DNA of 64,000 bases from NCBI RefSeq assembly GCF_016055185.1, contig NZ_JAECVR010000001.1, positions 48,345 through 112,344 on the forward strand, given 5' to 3'. The notes under the pieces are model-generated. The model was not told the DNA's origin. It ran no database searches and saw only the letters and a list, made by a program, of their open reading frames with translations. A program made the translations under genes and the position numbers. Shown in pieces: positions 53,867-62,461 of the stretch. This DNA is from Paenactinomyces guangxiensis. GTDB taxonomy: Bacteria > Bacillota > Bacilli > Thermoactinomycetales > Thermoactinomycetaceae. Each line of letters opens with the position of its first letter. Position 1 is the first letter of the stretch.

Positions 53867-55819
53867 TTAACTTTTCCCCTTAAATACTCCTGCCTCCATT
53901 AAATCCAATACCGTAAGTACAAACATCGCATGTGACCAGGTGAGCGGGACAACCCATGCTGCTTCTCCGGTATGGCGATCAATCTGCTCGGGCAATAAGT
54001 CTAATTGGGTTCGGTGATCAACCGCCCAGTTGAGCCATTTTACCGCCTGCTCCGTCTGCCCCTGCCTGACCCGGTACATCGCCAGCCAGAGAGTGGTTAG
54101 AATCCAGGGGTTACCGCCAATATATTTGTCATCTTCATACCGTTTAATCCCGCCGATGGGCTGGCTGGTCAAGCTCCGCTCAATCGCATCCGCTGTTTTG
54201 ACGGCCCGTTCATCCTCAGCGGGAAACAGTGCAAAAGGAACGCTGACTCCGAGCAGGCTGGCATCAATGACCGGATCTTCCCAAATCATATGCGTTCGAT
54301 AACCTTTGTGATTGACTTGAACGGCTGTCCTTTTGCCTTCTGCTTTTGCTTTGGCCATCTGTTCCGGAGAGACGGCTAATTTAAGCCCGCGGAAAAAAGC
54401 TTGCCGCTCTTCATTCCACAGCTGTCCGGAGATGGCAGCACGTATGTTTTCTGCAGCTTGTCTCCAGGAGATGGACAGTTCCTCCCGGCCAAGTGCTCTG
54501 GCGATTTCCGCAGCACCGGTCAGCCCGCCATAGACAGCGGCCGCGGTATAGGTATGCTCTCCGTCTCTTTCCTCCCACAGGTCCCGGCTCGGCAGAGGGA
54601 GGCCCGTCTCGGGATCGATTGATTGCACAAGGAATTGCGCTCCTTTTTTTACTGCCGGCCATACTTCTTCCAGAAAAGAAACTTCCCCGGTCATCAGGTA
54701 ATGTTGCCACATCCCCCACAAGATGGAACCTGTTTCATCCATTTGCAATCCCCATTGCGGAGCGAGACGCCCGTCGAGATAATGGCGCTGCTGCCAGGAA
54801 CCATCCCCGCTTTGGGTTTTCAATGTCCAGCGGTAAAATTCATGTCCCATCAAAGGATACCCGGCACGGTCAACAGCCGCAATAATATAGGCCGCATCTC
54901 TTCCCCAGCAGTAAGCATAACCTCCGCAGCGGCTAAACTCCTCATCCAATTCGGGAGCGGCGATCACACTGCCGAATTTCTCATCCATCATCAAGCGGAA
55001 AATAATAAGGGAGCGGCGGTATAAACGATCAATCGCTTCATTTCCCGTTCTCACCTGCTTTCCGGAGTCCAGGTAGTTTTTCCAGTAATCCAGCGTAAGC
55101 CGGCGCAAAGCCTCCCTCCCTTCAGAAACAGCCTTGCAAAGTTCGGCACACGCCTGATCGGGACCGTCACCGGCAGCAAAAAATAAAGTGATCTGTTTGG
55201 ACTCTCCCGGACCGACTGCTCCCAGGCTCCAGGATAACCCTCCTTCTTTTTGCATGTCGATGGGATTGCCGTTCAACCTGGCCTGTTCAATATTTTCCCT
55301 TACATTTCCTGCCTGGTAGCCGGAAACAGGTTCCGAGGCTGAGACCGCAACTGCATATTGATGGCGATAATGGACAAGAGCGTCATGTTCAAAATCAAAC
55401 ATCGTCGTGTTGTATAAGGGGTTCTCTCCCATCTGCATGGAGGAATAATAAAGAAAAGTAAGAGAATGCTCCTGTGTTCCGCGATTCACAAGGGTATAGT
55501 GGCGCATCATCACATCGGTTTGCGGAACCATCTCGTCCTCACAAGTCACTTCCAACTGCAATTCCGGGGAATAAGCTCTGGTTTGAAGAATCGGGGTATC
55601 CCCAAGATAAGATTGTTGATGTTGCCAGGGTTCCTGATGGAGCCAGGATACTTTCTCCGATTTTCCGTGAACATATACACCGGCATAACTTTCTTCGACA
55701 TGTTGCGGACGATCAATCCCGGGCCACCACAAGCGATGCAACTGGCCGCGCCGGTCCAGGGCAGCCAGCATCCGCGAGTTTCCGATTACCGCGTCAATCA
55801 GATATGGTTTTTTCTGCAT
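53867..55819 (-). CDS. Intracellular GH15 glucoamylase-like enzyme
   Basis: A 650-residue GH15 family glucan hydrolase with no signal peptide. An N-terminal beta-sandwich (residues about 1-265) precedes an alpha/alpha-barrel with CGGYAYCWGRDAAYIIAAVD, GDGSWQQRHYLDG, MDETGSILWGMWQHY and AAVYGGLTGAAE. Cytosolic enzymes of this class release glucose from short maltodextrins. It matches the GH15 enzyme that accompanies neopullulanase genes in Thermoactinomyces. GGAGAGGC upstream sets the start at 55817-55819. Confidence 0.88.
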   Translation of the reverse strand: MQKKPYLIDAVIGNSRMLAALDRRGQLHRLWWPGIDRPQHVEESYAGVYVHGKSEKVSWLHQEPWQHQQSYLGDTPILQTRAYSPELQLEVTCEDEMVPQTDVMMRHYTLVNRGTQEHSLTFLYYSSMQMGENPLYNTTMFDFEHDALVHYRHQYAVAVSASEPVSGYQAGNVRENIEQARLNGNPIDMQKEGGLSWSLGAVGPGESKQITLFFAAGDGPDQACAELCKAVSEGREALRRLTLDYWKNYLDSGKQVRTGNEAIDRLYRRSLIIFRLMMDEKFGSVIAAPELDEEFSRCGGYAYCWGRDAAYIIAAVDRAGYPLMGHEFYRWTLKTQSGDGSWQQRHYLDGRLAPQWGLQMDETGSILWGMWQHYLMTGEVSFLEEVWPAVKKGAQFLVQSIDPETGLPLPSRDLWEERDGEHTYTAAAVYGGLTGAAEIARALGREELSISWRQAAENIRAAISGQLWNEERQAFFRGLKLAVSPEQMAKAKAEGKRTAVQVNHKGYRTHMIWEDPVIDASLLGVSVPFALFPAEDERAVKTADAIERSLTSQPIGGIKRYEDDKYIGGNPWILTTLWLAMYRVRQGQTEQAVKWLNWAVDHRTQLDLLPEQIDRHTGEAAWVVPLTWSHAMFVLTVLDLMEAGVFKGKS

Positions 55820-55864
55820 ATAAGCCTCTCCTTTTGTGATAAATGATGCAATCACTCGTATCAG

Positions 55865-57640
55865 TCAGACGCTTCCGAATGTCCCCCTCAGAATCATTCC
55901 CTGGTAGGGAGCCAGTTGAAAGACACCTTTATACTGGTTGACAGGAAACTTATCCCCCTGCAAAAGATCCTCCAGCTCAGTGGCGGAAGTCCCAAACGGG
56001 GAGGTATCCAGGCAGACCGTGCGCTGTTGATCACTGTTATTGAAGACAACCCCGACCACTTCTTGCTCATACTGCCTGACAAATGCATAGATACCTGCGT
56101 TTGCATCGACATACCAGGTGTGAACATTTCCCCGGCACAATGCAGGCGAACTCCGGCGAATCGAGATTAAGCGACGGTAATAGGCAAGGAGTTCCTTATT
56201 GTGGCAGGATTCCTCCCAGATCATCGGCCGCCGGCAATCAGGGTCCGTTTTTCCCTCCATGCCTATCTCATCCCCATAGTAGATGAGCGGTGTTCCTATA
56301 TAGGTGAACTGAAATAATACAGCAAGGCGAAACTTTTCTTCCGCACCGCTGCAAGAGGTCAAGAAACGCTCCGTATCATGTGAATCAAGCAAATTCCATA
56401 ACACCCGGACCGCTTGCTCCTTATAAATCATCCGCGACCGGGTCAGTTCTGCGTCAAATTGTCCGGCATCAATCTTGCCTGTCGCAAAAAAGCGAAGCAC
56501 ACTTTCCCTGAACAAGTAATTCATCACCGAGTCAAACTCATCCCCTTCCAGCCAGGCAGAGGAATCGTGCCAGATTTCGCCGATAATCAGGGCCGCGGGG
56601 TTGATTTCTTTTACTAACTCGCGAAAATCACGCCAGAACCGGTGATCCACCTCGTTTGCCACATCCAGCCGCCAGCCGTCAATCCCCGTTTCTTCCATCC
56701 AGTAGCGAACCACTTCCAATAAATATCGGCGAACCTCGGGATTTTCCGTTTTAAGCTTGGGCATCGCCGGAACCTGATTGGCAAACGTTTCATAATTGGG
56801 CTTTGGTTCCTGCACAACCGGAAAGCTGTGGAGATAAAACCAGTCTTTATACCGCGACCGTTCACCGTGTTTAAGTACATCCTGAAAGGCGAAAAACTGA
56901 TCTCCGGCATGATTAAATACCGCATCCAATATGACTTTAATCCCCCGCCGGTGCGCTTCCTGCACCAGTTGTTTAAAGGTGGACAGCTCTCCAAACTGCG
57001 GGTCGATCTGATAGTAATCCGCCGTATCATACTTATGATGAGAAGGCGACAAAAAGATGGGTGTGAAATAAATGGACGTCACCCCAAGCTGTTCAAGATA
57101 TGGCAGCCGCTCGATGACTCCCTGCAAATCCCCGCCATAAAAGCTGTCCGCGCGCGGCCTCGCATCCGGGGTCCATGGTTCCGTCCTTTCCGGGTCGTTG
57201 GATTTGTCCCCATTATGAAACCGTTCGGGAAAAATCTGATAGACAACTGCCTCATTCGCCCAATCCGGCGTTTGGAACACCTCGGAAGGATGGATATAGG
57301 CATATTGGAAAACCCCTGCATCTTTTTTCATGGCGGCAAACCCGGTCTCGCCAAACCAGGCTTTTTCTCCAATGGTATCCTCCAGCCGGAACACATATTT
57401 AATCCGCCCGGTCTGACTGTCAATCCGTCCCTCAAAGTAATCAAACAGTTCGTCTGAGGCGGTTTTTTCACAGTCCGCCCATGTTCCCGGTTCATCTTCA
57501 CCCGAATAACGGTCGGCGTACCATACCCGGCACATGGCCAGATCCCCTTTTTTGGCACGCAGACGCACACGCAATTGATGCGGAGAAAGCGGATAGGCAA
57601 AAGCCCCGCCCGTACGATGAAAAATGGCCTCTTGAATCAT
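55865..57640 (-). CDS. GH13 neopullulanase/cyclomaltodextrinase-type alpha-amylase
   Basis: A 591-residue intracellular GH13_20-like enzyme. An N-terminal CBM34-type sandwich (residues 1-120) leads to the barrel: YFTPIFLSPSHHKYDTADYY, VILDAVFNHAG, nucleophile Asp in GWRLDVANEVD, acid Glu in ALIIGEIWHDS, and NLLDSHDTERF. This group opens cyclodextrins and cuts pullulan and maltodextrins; relatives include TVA II of Thermoactinomyces vulgaris. The ATG at 57638-57640 follows GGAAAGGGG. Confidence 0.92.
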   Translation of the reverse strand: MIQEAIFHRTGGAFAYPLSPHQLRVRLRAKKGDLAMCRVWYADRYSGEDEPGTWADCEKTASDELFDYFEGRIDSQTGRIKYVFRLEDTIGEKAWFGETGFAAMKKDAGVFQYAYIHPSEVFQTPDWANEAVVYQIFPERFHNGDKSNDPERTEPWTPDARPRADSFYGGDLQGVIERLPYLEQLGVTSIYFTPIFLSPSHHKYDTADYYQIDPQFGELSTFKQLVQEAHRRGIKVILDAVFNHAGDQFFAFQDVLKHGERSRYKDWFYLHSFPVVQEPKPNYETFANQVPAMPKLKTENPEVRRYLLEVVRYWMEETGIDGWRLDVANEVDHRFWRDFRELVKEINPAALIIGEIWHDSSAWLEGDEFDSVMNYLFRESVLRFFATGKIDAGQFDAELTRSRMIYKEQAVRVLWNLLDSHDTERFLTSCSGAEEKFRLAVLFQFTYIGTPLIYYGDEIGMEGKTDPDCRRPMIWEESCHNKELLAYYRRLISIRRSSPALCRGNVHTWYVDANAGIYAFVRQYEQEVVGVVFNNSDQQRTVCLDTSPFGTSATELEDLLQGDKFPVNQYKGVFQLAPYQGMILRGTFGSV

Positions 57641-57666
57641 AATCCCCTTTCCTTTCCCCACCCGGA

Positions 57667-58512
57667 TTAACCTTTACTTGCTCCTGCGGTTAAACCGGAG
57701 ATGAAATAACGTTGCATTGATAAAAAGACGACGGTAATCGGTAATGCAACCAGGACTGAACCAGCGGCAAATAAAGTAAACCGCTTGCCAAATTGATCAT
57801 TGATAAAGTTAAACAGACCGACGGCCAGTGTTTGATTTTCCGGGCTGGTCAGTACAATTTGCGGCAGCAGGAAATCGGTCATTGGCATCATAAAGTTAAA
57901 CAGGAATACAACAGCGATGATCGGTTTTGCCAGTGGCAGGATGATTTGAAAGAAGACAGTTAAATGGCTTGCTCCATCCATTCTGGCCGCTTCATCGAGA
58001 CTTCGGGGAATAGTGTCAAAATATCCTTTCACCAGCCAGGTGTTAAAAGGAATTTGTGCTCCGGCATAAAATAAGATCAAACCCCAGTGGCTGTCTAAAA
58101 GATCAAGCAAATTTAACAACAGATACAGGGATACCATGGTCATCATCGAGGGGAACATCTGTAGCCCAAGAAACGCCATTAACCCGTATTTTCTGCCGAC
58201 AAATTGATAACGGGAAAAAATATATGCCGTACCCGTGGTGATCAACACAGATAAAACAGCGTTGATCAAGGCAATTTTCAACGTATTGCCATACCAGGTT
58301 ACATACTGGCTGTTGGGATTGGTAAAGAGCCAGATGTAATGATCGAAGGTTGCATTTTTAGGGATTAAAGTCGAGGAGAAGAGACTCTCCCCCGGGCTCA
58401 GTGAAGCTCCGATCACCCATAGAACCGGAAAGACACAGACCACAACCATCACGATCAAAACGAGATATGTAACGGCCAGGGCAAGATTGGATCTCTGTTT
58501 GGCACTCCTCAT
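57667..58512 (-). CDS. malG: Maltodextrin ABC transporter permease MalG
   Basis: A 281-residue, six-helix permease, with EAARMDGASHLTVFFQIILP as the ATPase-contact loop and SMQRYFISGLTAGASKG at the end. The start overlaps the malF stop by four bases (ATGA). Together with MalF it forms the maltodextrin channel. Confidence 0.93.
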   Translation of the reverse strand: MRSAKQRSNLALAVTYLVLIVMVVVCVFPVLWVIGASLSPGESLFSSTLIPKNATFDHYIWLFTNPNSQYVTWYGNTLKIALINAVLSVLITTGTAYIFSRYQFVGRKYGLMAFLGLQMFPSMMTMVSLYLLLNLLDLLDSHWGLILFYAGAQIPFNTWLVKGYFDTIPRSLDEAARMDGASHLTVFFQIILPLAKPIIAVVFLFNFMMPMTDFLLPQIVLTSPENQTLAVGLFNFINDQFGKRFTLFAAGSVLVALPITVVFLSMQRYFISGLTAGASKG

Positions 58513-59807
58513 TGAATCATCCCCTCCTCTTTAAAGGACCGTGTTTTACGGAATTGAATCAGGGCGAGGATCATCACTACCAGTCCGATGATGATGGAAA
58601 TGGCTGCCGCATAATTGAACTTATTGGTCACGAAGGTCAGTTTGTAAACCCAGGAAATCAGGATATCTGTTCCACCGGCCGTTTGTCCCGGTACAGGGGG
58701 ATTTCCTTCGTTGAAGAGATAAATGACATTAAAGTTATTGAAGTTTCCTGCATACTGAACAATCAGAAGAGGAGCCGTCGCATAAAGAGCGATCGGTAAA
58801 GTGATGTGGCGGAATTTTTGCAGGACCGTCGCTCCATCCACTTCAGCCGCTTCATAAAGGTCAGAAGAAATCGCTTGTAAAACCCCTGTATATAAAGCCA
58901 AACTGAAAGGGAATCCGAGCCAGACCTGAATGCCGATCAGAGCCACCTTGCACCAGAACGGATCTGTCAACCAGGGGATGGATGAAAGCCCGATATCATT
59001 CAGCATTTGGTTGACCGGCCCAAAGTTGTCATTAAACATACCGGTGAAAACGATACATGAAACAAACGGTGGGACTGCCCATGGCAAGATTAAGACGGTG
59101 CGAAAAAACTTTTTAAATTTCACACGTTTCTGGTTGATCAAAACAGCCAGAATCAGGCCTAATGCCACCTGGAGGGTTGTAGAGGCCAGAGTCCAGACAA
59201 CGGTCCAGGAAAATACGTTCAGAAAAGAGTTTTTCCAGAATTCCAGCTGAAAGATATTGAAAAAGTTATCCAACCCGACCCAATCTATTAATTTAGCCGG
59301 AGGTTGATGGTAAAGATCATAATTGGTAAAAGCAATCAGAACCATAAAAATAATTGGAAATACAACAATAAAAACCAGCAAAAGCATTGCCGGGGCAATA
59401 ATGAGATAAGGAAATCCCTTGTCTGTCACTGTGCGGTATGTTTCCCAAATTCCGGAAGGGCGAACTCCTCTTTCCCTGAGTTCCCCCACTCGATAGGCAT
59501 CGCGGATGTTAAACCCGTAAATGAGTAAACCAAATAAAATGAAAAAAACGGAAATGATACCTTTTGCCAACAGTTCAATCGAGTGGTCCAGGAGCGGGAT
59601 TTCTCCCAATGTCATAAGTCCCCACAAACCAATATTAAATAAATCATAGAAGACATAGAGAAAAGAGATTTGCAATACGAGGAGCAAGACTCCTTTTATC
59701 CATTGCCCATTGTACATCTGGCCCACACCCATCGACAAAGCCGAACACAGAGCAGCCGTGTTCCGTTTGCCCCAGCGATTCCCGGATGTTTGAACCTCCG
59801 CATCCAT
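58509..59807 (-). CDS. malF: Maltodextrin ABC transporter permease MalF
   Basis: A 432-residue permease with a two-helix N-terminal extension (residues 1-100, including QMYNGQWIKGVLLLVLQISF) before the six core helices, as in MdxF/MalF of Bacillales. The EAA loop is DLYEAAEVDGATVLQKFRHI, and PPVPGQTAGGTDILISWVYK is typical of maltose permeases. The ATG at 59805-59807 follows GGGGAG. Ends coupled to malG. Confidence 0.92.
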   Translation of the reverse strand: MDAEVQTSGNRWGKRNTAALCSALSMGVGQMYNGQWIKGVLLLVLQISFLYVFYDLFNIGLWGLMTLGEIPLLDHSIELLAKGIISVFFILFGLLIYGFNIRDAYRVGELRERGVRPSGIWETYRTVTDKGFPYLIIAPAMLLLVFIVVFPIIFMVLIAFTNYDLYHQPPAKLIDWVGLDNFFNIFQLEFWKNSFLNVFSWTVVWTLASTTLQVALGLILAVLINQKRVKFKKFFRTVLILPWAVPPFVSCIVFTGMFNDNFGPVNQMLNDIGLSSIPWLTDPFWCKVALIGIQVWLGFPFSLALYTGVLQAISSDLYEAAEVDGATVLQKFRHITLPIALYATAPLLIVQYAGNFNNFNVIYLFNEGNPPVPGQTAGGTDILISWVYKLTFVTNKFNYAAAISIIIGLVVMILALIQFRKTRSFKEEGMIQ

Positions 59808-59882
59808 CGCACTCCCCATCCTTTCTGTTCAATGATTGGGTGAAGGGCAGGTGCGATGAACCTCATCGCACCCGCTTTACCT

Positions 59883-61136
59883 TTATTGTTTTTGTACCTT
59901 TATCTGTTCCTTAACCAGTTTTACTGCTTGATTCAAAGCTTGTTCGGGTGATTGTTTGCCCGAAGCGATAAAGTTATGAGCATCATTGATCGGTGTCCAC
60001 ACCTGGAACATTTCCGGAATGCTCGGCATGGGAACCCCAAATTTTGCCTGCTCGGCAAATCCGTTTACGACCGGATCATTGGTAATCATCGGATCTGCCA
60101 AGAGTTCCTTGTGCGGTGGAATTTCCCCTGTTTGCTCAAACCGGGTTTTCAAGGCCTCTTTGCTGGTTAAAAACTGCATCAGCTCTGTGGCATATTTGGG
60201 TGATTTACTGTAGGCGGACAGATACCATCCTTTGACACCCGTCAGAGTTTGTGCATCTTTCCCATTTACTTTGGGAAGGGGAGCCACACCGAGATCAATA
60301 TTGGCACTCTGGTAGTCGCGAATCGCCCACGGGCCGTTGATCACAGCCGCCACTTTACCCTCTTTAAATAAACCGTTGATCACATCAGCCGTCACACCCT
60401 GGGGGATGAGGCCTTCTTTATACCATTTTTGCACTTCGGTCAAAGCCTTGACGGTACCCGGATTATTCAATCCAATGTCATTGGGATCCAATTTACCTCC
60501 CTGATCTTTGAAAATATATCCTCCGTTTGCAGAGATCAGGAAATGAGTATAGTACAGGTTGGCCGCTTCAAAGAGCACCCCGTATTTTTTCTCGGCCGGT
60601 TTGGTATTTGCTTTCGCGAATTGATACAATTCCTCAAAGGTTTCCGGCGGTTTTGGCATCAGTTTTTTGTTGTATATCAGTGCGATACTTTCCGTTACTT
60701 TCGGCAGTCCCATCAGCTTGCCATCATAAGTTAAAGCACGAATGGACCCTTCCTCATATTGACCCGTGACAGAATCATCAACTTTGATGGGTTGAACCAA
60801 CCCTTTAACAACCGCTTGTCCCAAATTATCGTGCGGCCAGGTCACCAGGTCGGCTCCCTTTCCTGCCGGCCCATCGAGTGTCAGTTTTTCCTGCTGTTTT
60901 AAAAGAGAGACGGGAACCACTTCCACTTTAATTCCGGTTTTCTTTTCAAATTCAGCTGCCAGTTTTTTGGTATGTGCGATTTGCTCTCCCTGATCCGCGT
61001 TTTCCCAGACAACTAGCTTATCGGGTTTTCCCTCGGCTGCTTGCCCGGCATTCGGGTCACGTTTTGGCCCACATGCTGCCAGCAGTCCCATCGCTAAAAC
61101 CAACACCATACTGATAAGAAAGCATTTTTTAAACAT
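59883..61136 (-). CDS. malE: Maltodextrin-binding lipoprotein MalE
   Basis: A 417-residue solute-binding protein, tethered by lipobox LAAC after MFKKCFLISMVLVLAMGL. VVWENADQGEQIAHTKKLAA and VEVVPVSLLKQQEKLTLDGP, WPHDNLGQAVVKG and AINGPWAIRDYQ follow the maltose/cyclodextrin-binding protein pattern. First gene of the operon; AAAAGGGGGC is its ribosome site. A LacI-type operator lies 15 bases upstream. Confidence 0.93.
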   Translation of the reverse strand: MFKKCFLISMVLVLAMGLLAACGPKRDPNAGQAAEGKPDKLVVWENADQGEQIAHTKKLAAEFEKKTGIKVEVVPVSLLKQQEKLTLDGPAGKGADLVTWPHDNLGQAVVKGLVQPIKVDDSVTGQYEEGSIRALTYDGKLMGLPKVTESIALIYNKKLMPKPPETFEELYQFAKANTKPAEKKYGVLFEAANLYYTHFLISANGGYIFKDQGGKLDPNDIGLNNPGTVKALTEVQKWYKEGLIPQGVTADVINGLFKEGKVAAVINGPWAIRDYQSANIDLGVAPLPKVNGKDAQTLTGVKGWYLSAYSKSPKYATELMQFLTSKEALKTRFEQTGEIPPHKELLADPMITNDPVVNGFAEQAKFGVPMPSIPEMFQVWTPINDAHNFIASGKQSPEQALNQAVKLVKEQIKVQKQ

Positions 61137-61150
61137 TTGTCAGCCCCCTT

Positions 61151-61170
61151 TTGTGCAAACGGTTGCACAA
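61151..61170. promoter_or_regulatory. LacI-type operator O1 upstream of malE
   Basis: TTGTGCAAACGGTTGCACAA is a palindrome with perfect eight-base arms and an ACGG centre, the form bound by LacI/MalR/CcpA-type regulators. Its position, between the promoter and the malE ribosome site, would block transcription. Confidence 0.8.
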
Positions 61171-61285
61171 ATAACAAAAAAATAAAAAGCAATCAATTTA
61201 TCAAGAAAGCCTTTACATAACCAATTTTACACTTGAAATAATGTTCTAACAAGCACTTTTTTATCTTCTATTCTTTTTATTTTTG

Positions 61286-61300
61286 GGACAACCGTTTGAC
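61286..61300. promoter_or_regulatory. Second LacI-type half-conserved operator O2
   Basis: GACAACCGTTTGACC repeats the CAACCGTTTG core of O1, on the opposite strand, 133 bases further upstream. Outer bases fit less well. Two sites at this distance could allow looping. Confidence 0.5.
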
Positions 61301-61319
61301 CAGACCTCAACCCCATTTG

Positions 61320-61478
61320 CGACATCCGGATCAAAAGGCCGCCCGGTAATACCCATGAATTTCCGGCATCCTGTTACAGAAGCAGTTGACCTTTTTCATT
61401 GATGACAAGTACATGGGCTCCAACAAGGAGATGCGGTCGATGGCCGAGCCAGTTGCGAATCCCTTGAGTGTATCCCAT
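61320..61478 (-). pseudogene. Nudix hydrolase remnant
   Basis: ATG at 61476-61478 with GGGAG upstream begins MGYTQGIRNWLGHRPHLLVG and VLVINEKGQLLL, the N-terminus of a Nudix hydrolase. A TAA at 61374-61376 then interrupts; the same phase goes on as QDAGNSWVLPGG, the start of the Nudix box, before homology fades. The catalytic REx2EExGU part is missing. Confidence 0.65.
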
Positions 61479-61536
61479 AGCGCTCTCCCTTTTTCCTAAG
61501 AGAATGGTATAATAAACATAACGTGTTATTTTTTCT

Positions 61537-61563
61537 GAGTCCCGTTTTGGGATTCTTTTTTTT
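61537..61563 (+). terminator. Terminator-like hairpin on plus strand
   Basis: GAGTCCC and GGGATTC around GTTTT, then eight T. No plus-strand gene lies just upstream, so its owner is unclear; it may belong to a lost gene. Confidence 0.5.
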
Positions 61564-61612
61564 GAGATTGTGTATATCTAAATTCTTCAGTTTCGATCTC
61601 TTTAGAACCTCT

Positions 61613-61870
61613 CTAACTGTCCATTTTGTTGTTTTGCTCGGCAATGGTTGGCAACAGATTTTTCCGGTCGGTCCTCCCGGCTGTAAGACTGGAGTCAAAG
61701 ACGTCGTTCCGGCACTTTATATTGAAACAGTTTCTCAGCTCCCGGGTGATCTCTTCGATCTGAAGCCGGGAATAACCGAGTTTTGCCATGGCATACACGA
61801 CAAACCCGACGGCCTCCCCTTTTTTGATGGTTGCTGACTCATCGCGCGCCAAACCCTTTTTTTGAACCAA
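61613..61870 (-). CDS. Small hypothetical protein
   Basis: An 85-residue frame from a TTG at 61868-61870 with GGGAGGGAAAGGA directly upstream. It reads LARDESATIKKGEAVGFVVY then AMAKLGYSRLQIEEITRELR, a helical protein of unknown family. It overlaps the end of the gene before it by 32 bases in another phase. Confidence 0.5.
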   Translation of the reverse strand: MVQKKGLARDESATIKKGEAVGFVVYAMAKLGYSRLQIEEITRELRNCFNIKCRNDVFDSSLTAGRTDRKNLLPTIAEQNNKMDS

Positions 61871-62178
61871 ATCCTTTCCCTCCCTTCTTTTCCGATACAA
61901 AAATATCACACACTTTACCGGAAAAAATGATTCGCCCGTCTTCCGTTTCGGTGTGAACGATATTTAAGATCGGAATATGAATTTCTCCGCCTTCTGCCGT
62001 TTGAAGTGCGACGATCTTGATCCGGCGGTCGGGATGTAATTGAATCCCACAAGAAATAGCCACGGTTGCGTCTAGACTTTTTTGTTGTTTCTTTTTCCTG
62101 ATCACCCTTCAGGCATTGTTGGTGATCGTTCGTTGACGGTTGAACATGATCTGTTTGTCCTTTTAGAATTTTAGGCAA
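61839..62178 (-). pseudogene. Small hypothetical protein, probable frameshift near 5' end
   Basis: AAAGGAGG followed by TTG at 62176-62178 starts LPKILKGQTDHVQPSTNDHQ in one phase. The coding-like continuation SLDATVAISCGIQLHPDRRI, VALQTAEGGEIHIPILNIVH and GRIIFSGKVCDIFVSEKKGG lies in the next phase, open from a GTG at 62105. A one-base change near 62090-62105 would join them. Unknown family. If the GTG start is real, no frameshift is needed and the upstream frame is chance. Confidence 0.4.
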
Positions 62179-62363
62179 ATTATTAACCTCCTTTAATGAG
62201 TGATTGAAAAAATTGGCTTGAAACAATTTTCCAAATCTCGATCCTGGTTAAATTATAGTATGATCCCTTTAGTTTTTTCAATATTTCGCAATTTAGAGTT
62301 TCCTTTAAAATCAACCCCGTGGCGACTAATAAAGACACGCTTTTCCCTATTTCACAGCCCATA

Positions 62364-62385
62364 ATTTTATGTTTTTTCATAAAAT
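62364..62385. promoter_or_regulatory. Palindrome upstream of regulator B
   Basis: ATTTTATG-N6-CATAAAAT is perfect, 77 bases before the regulator start. It recalls the PlcR box (TATG...CATA with eight bases between), but with six. Candidate autoregulatory operator. Confidence 0.5.
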
Positions 62386-62461
62386 CGGAATTTTCGTTTC
62401 CATTGTCTTGCGATTGTGCAATAATTGCTTTGGAATAATACCCCATTTCGAGGTGAGACTG

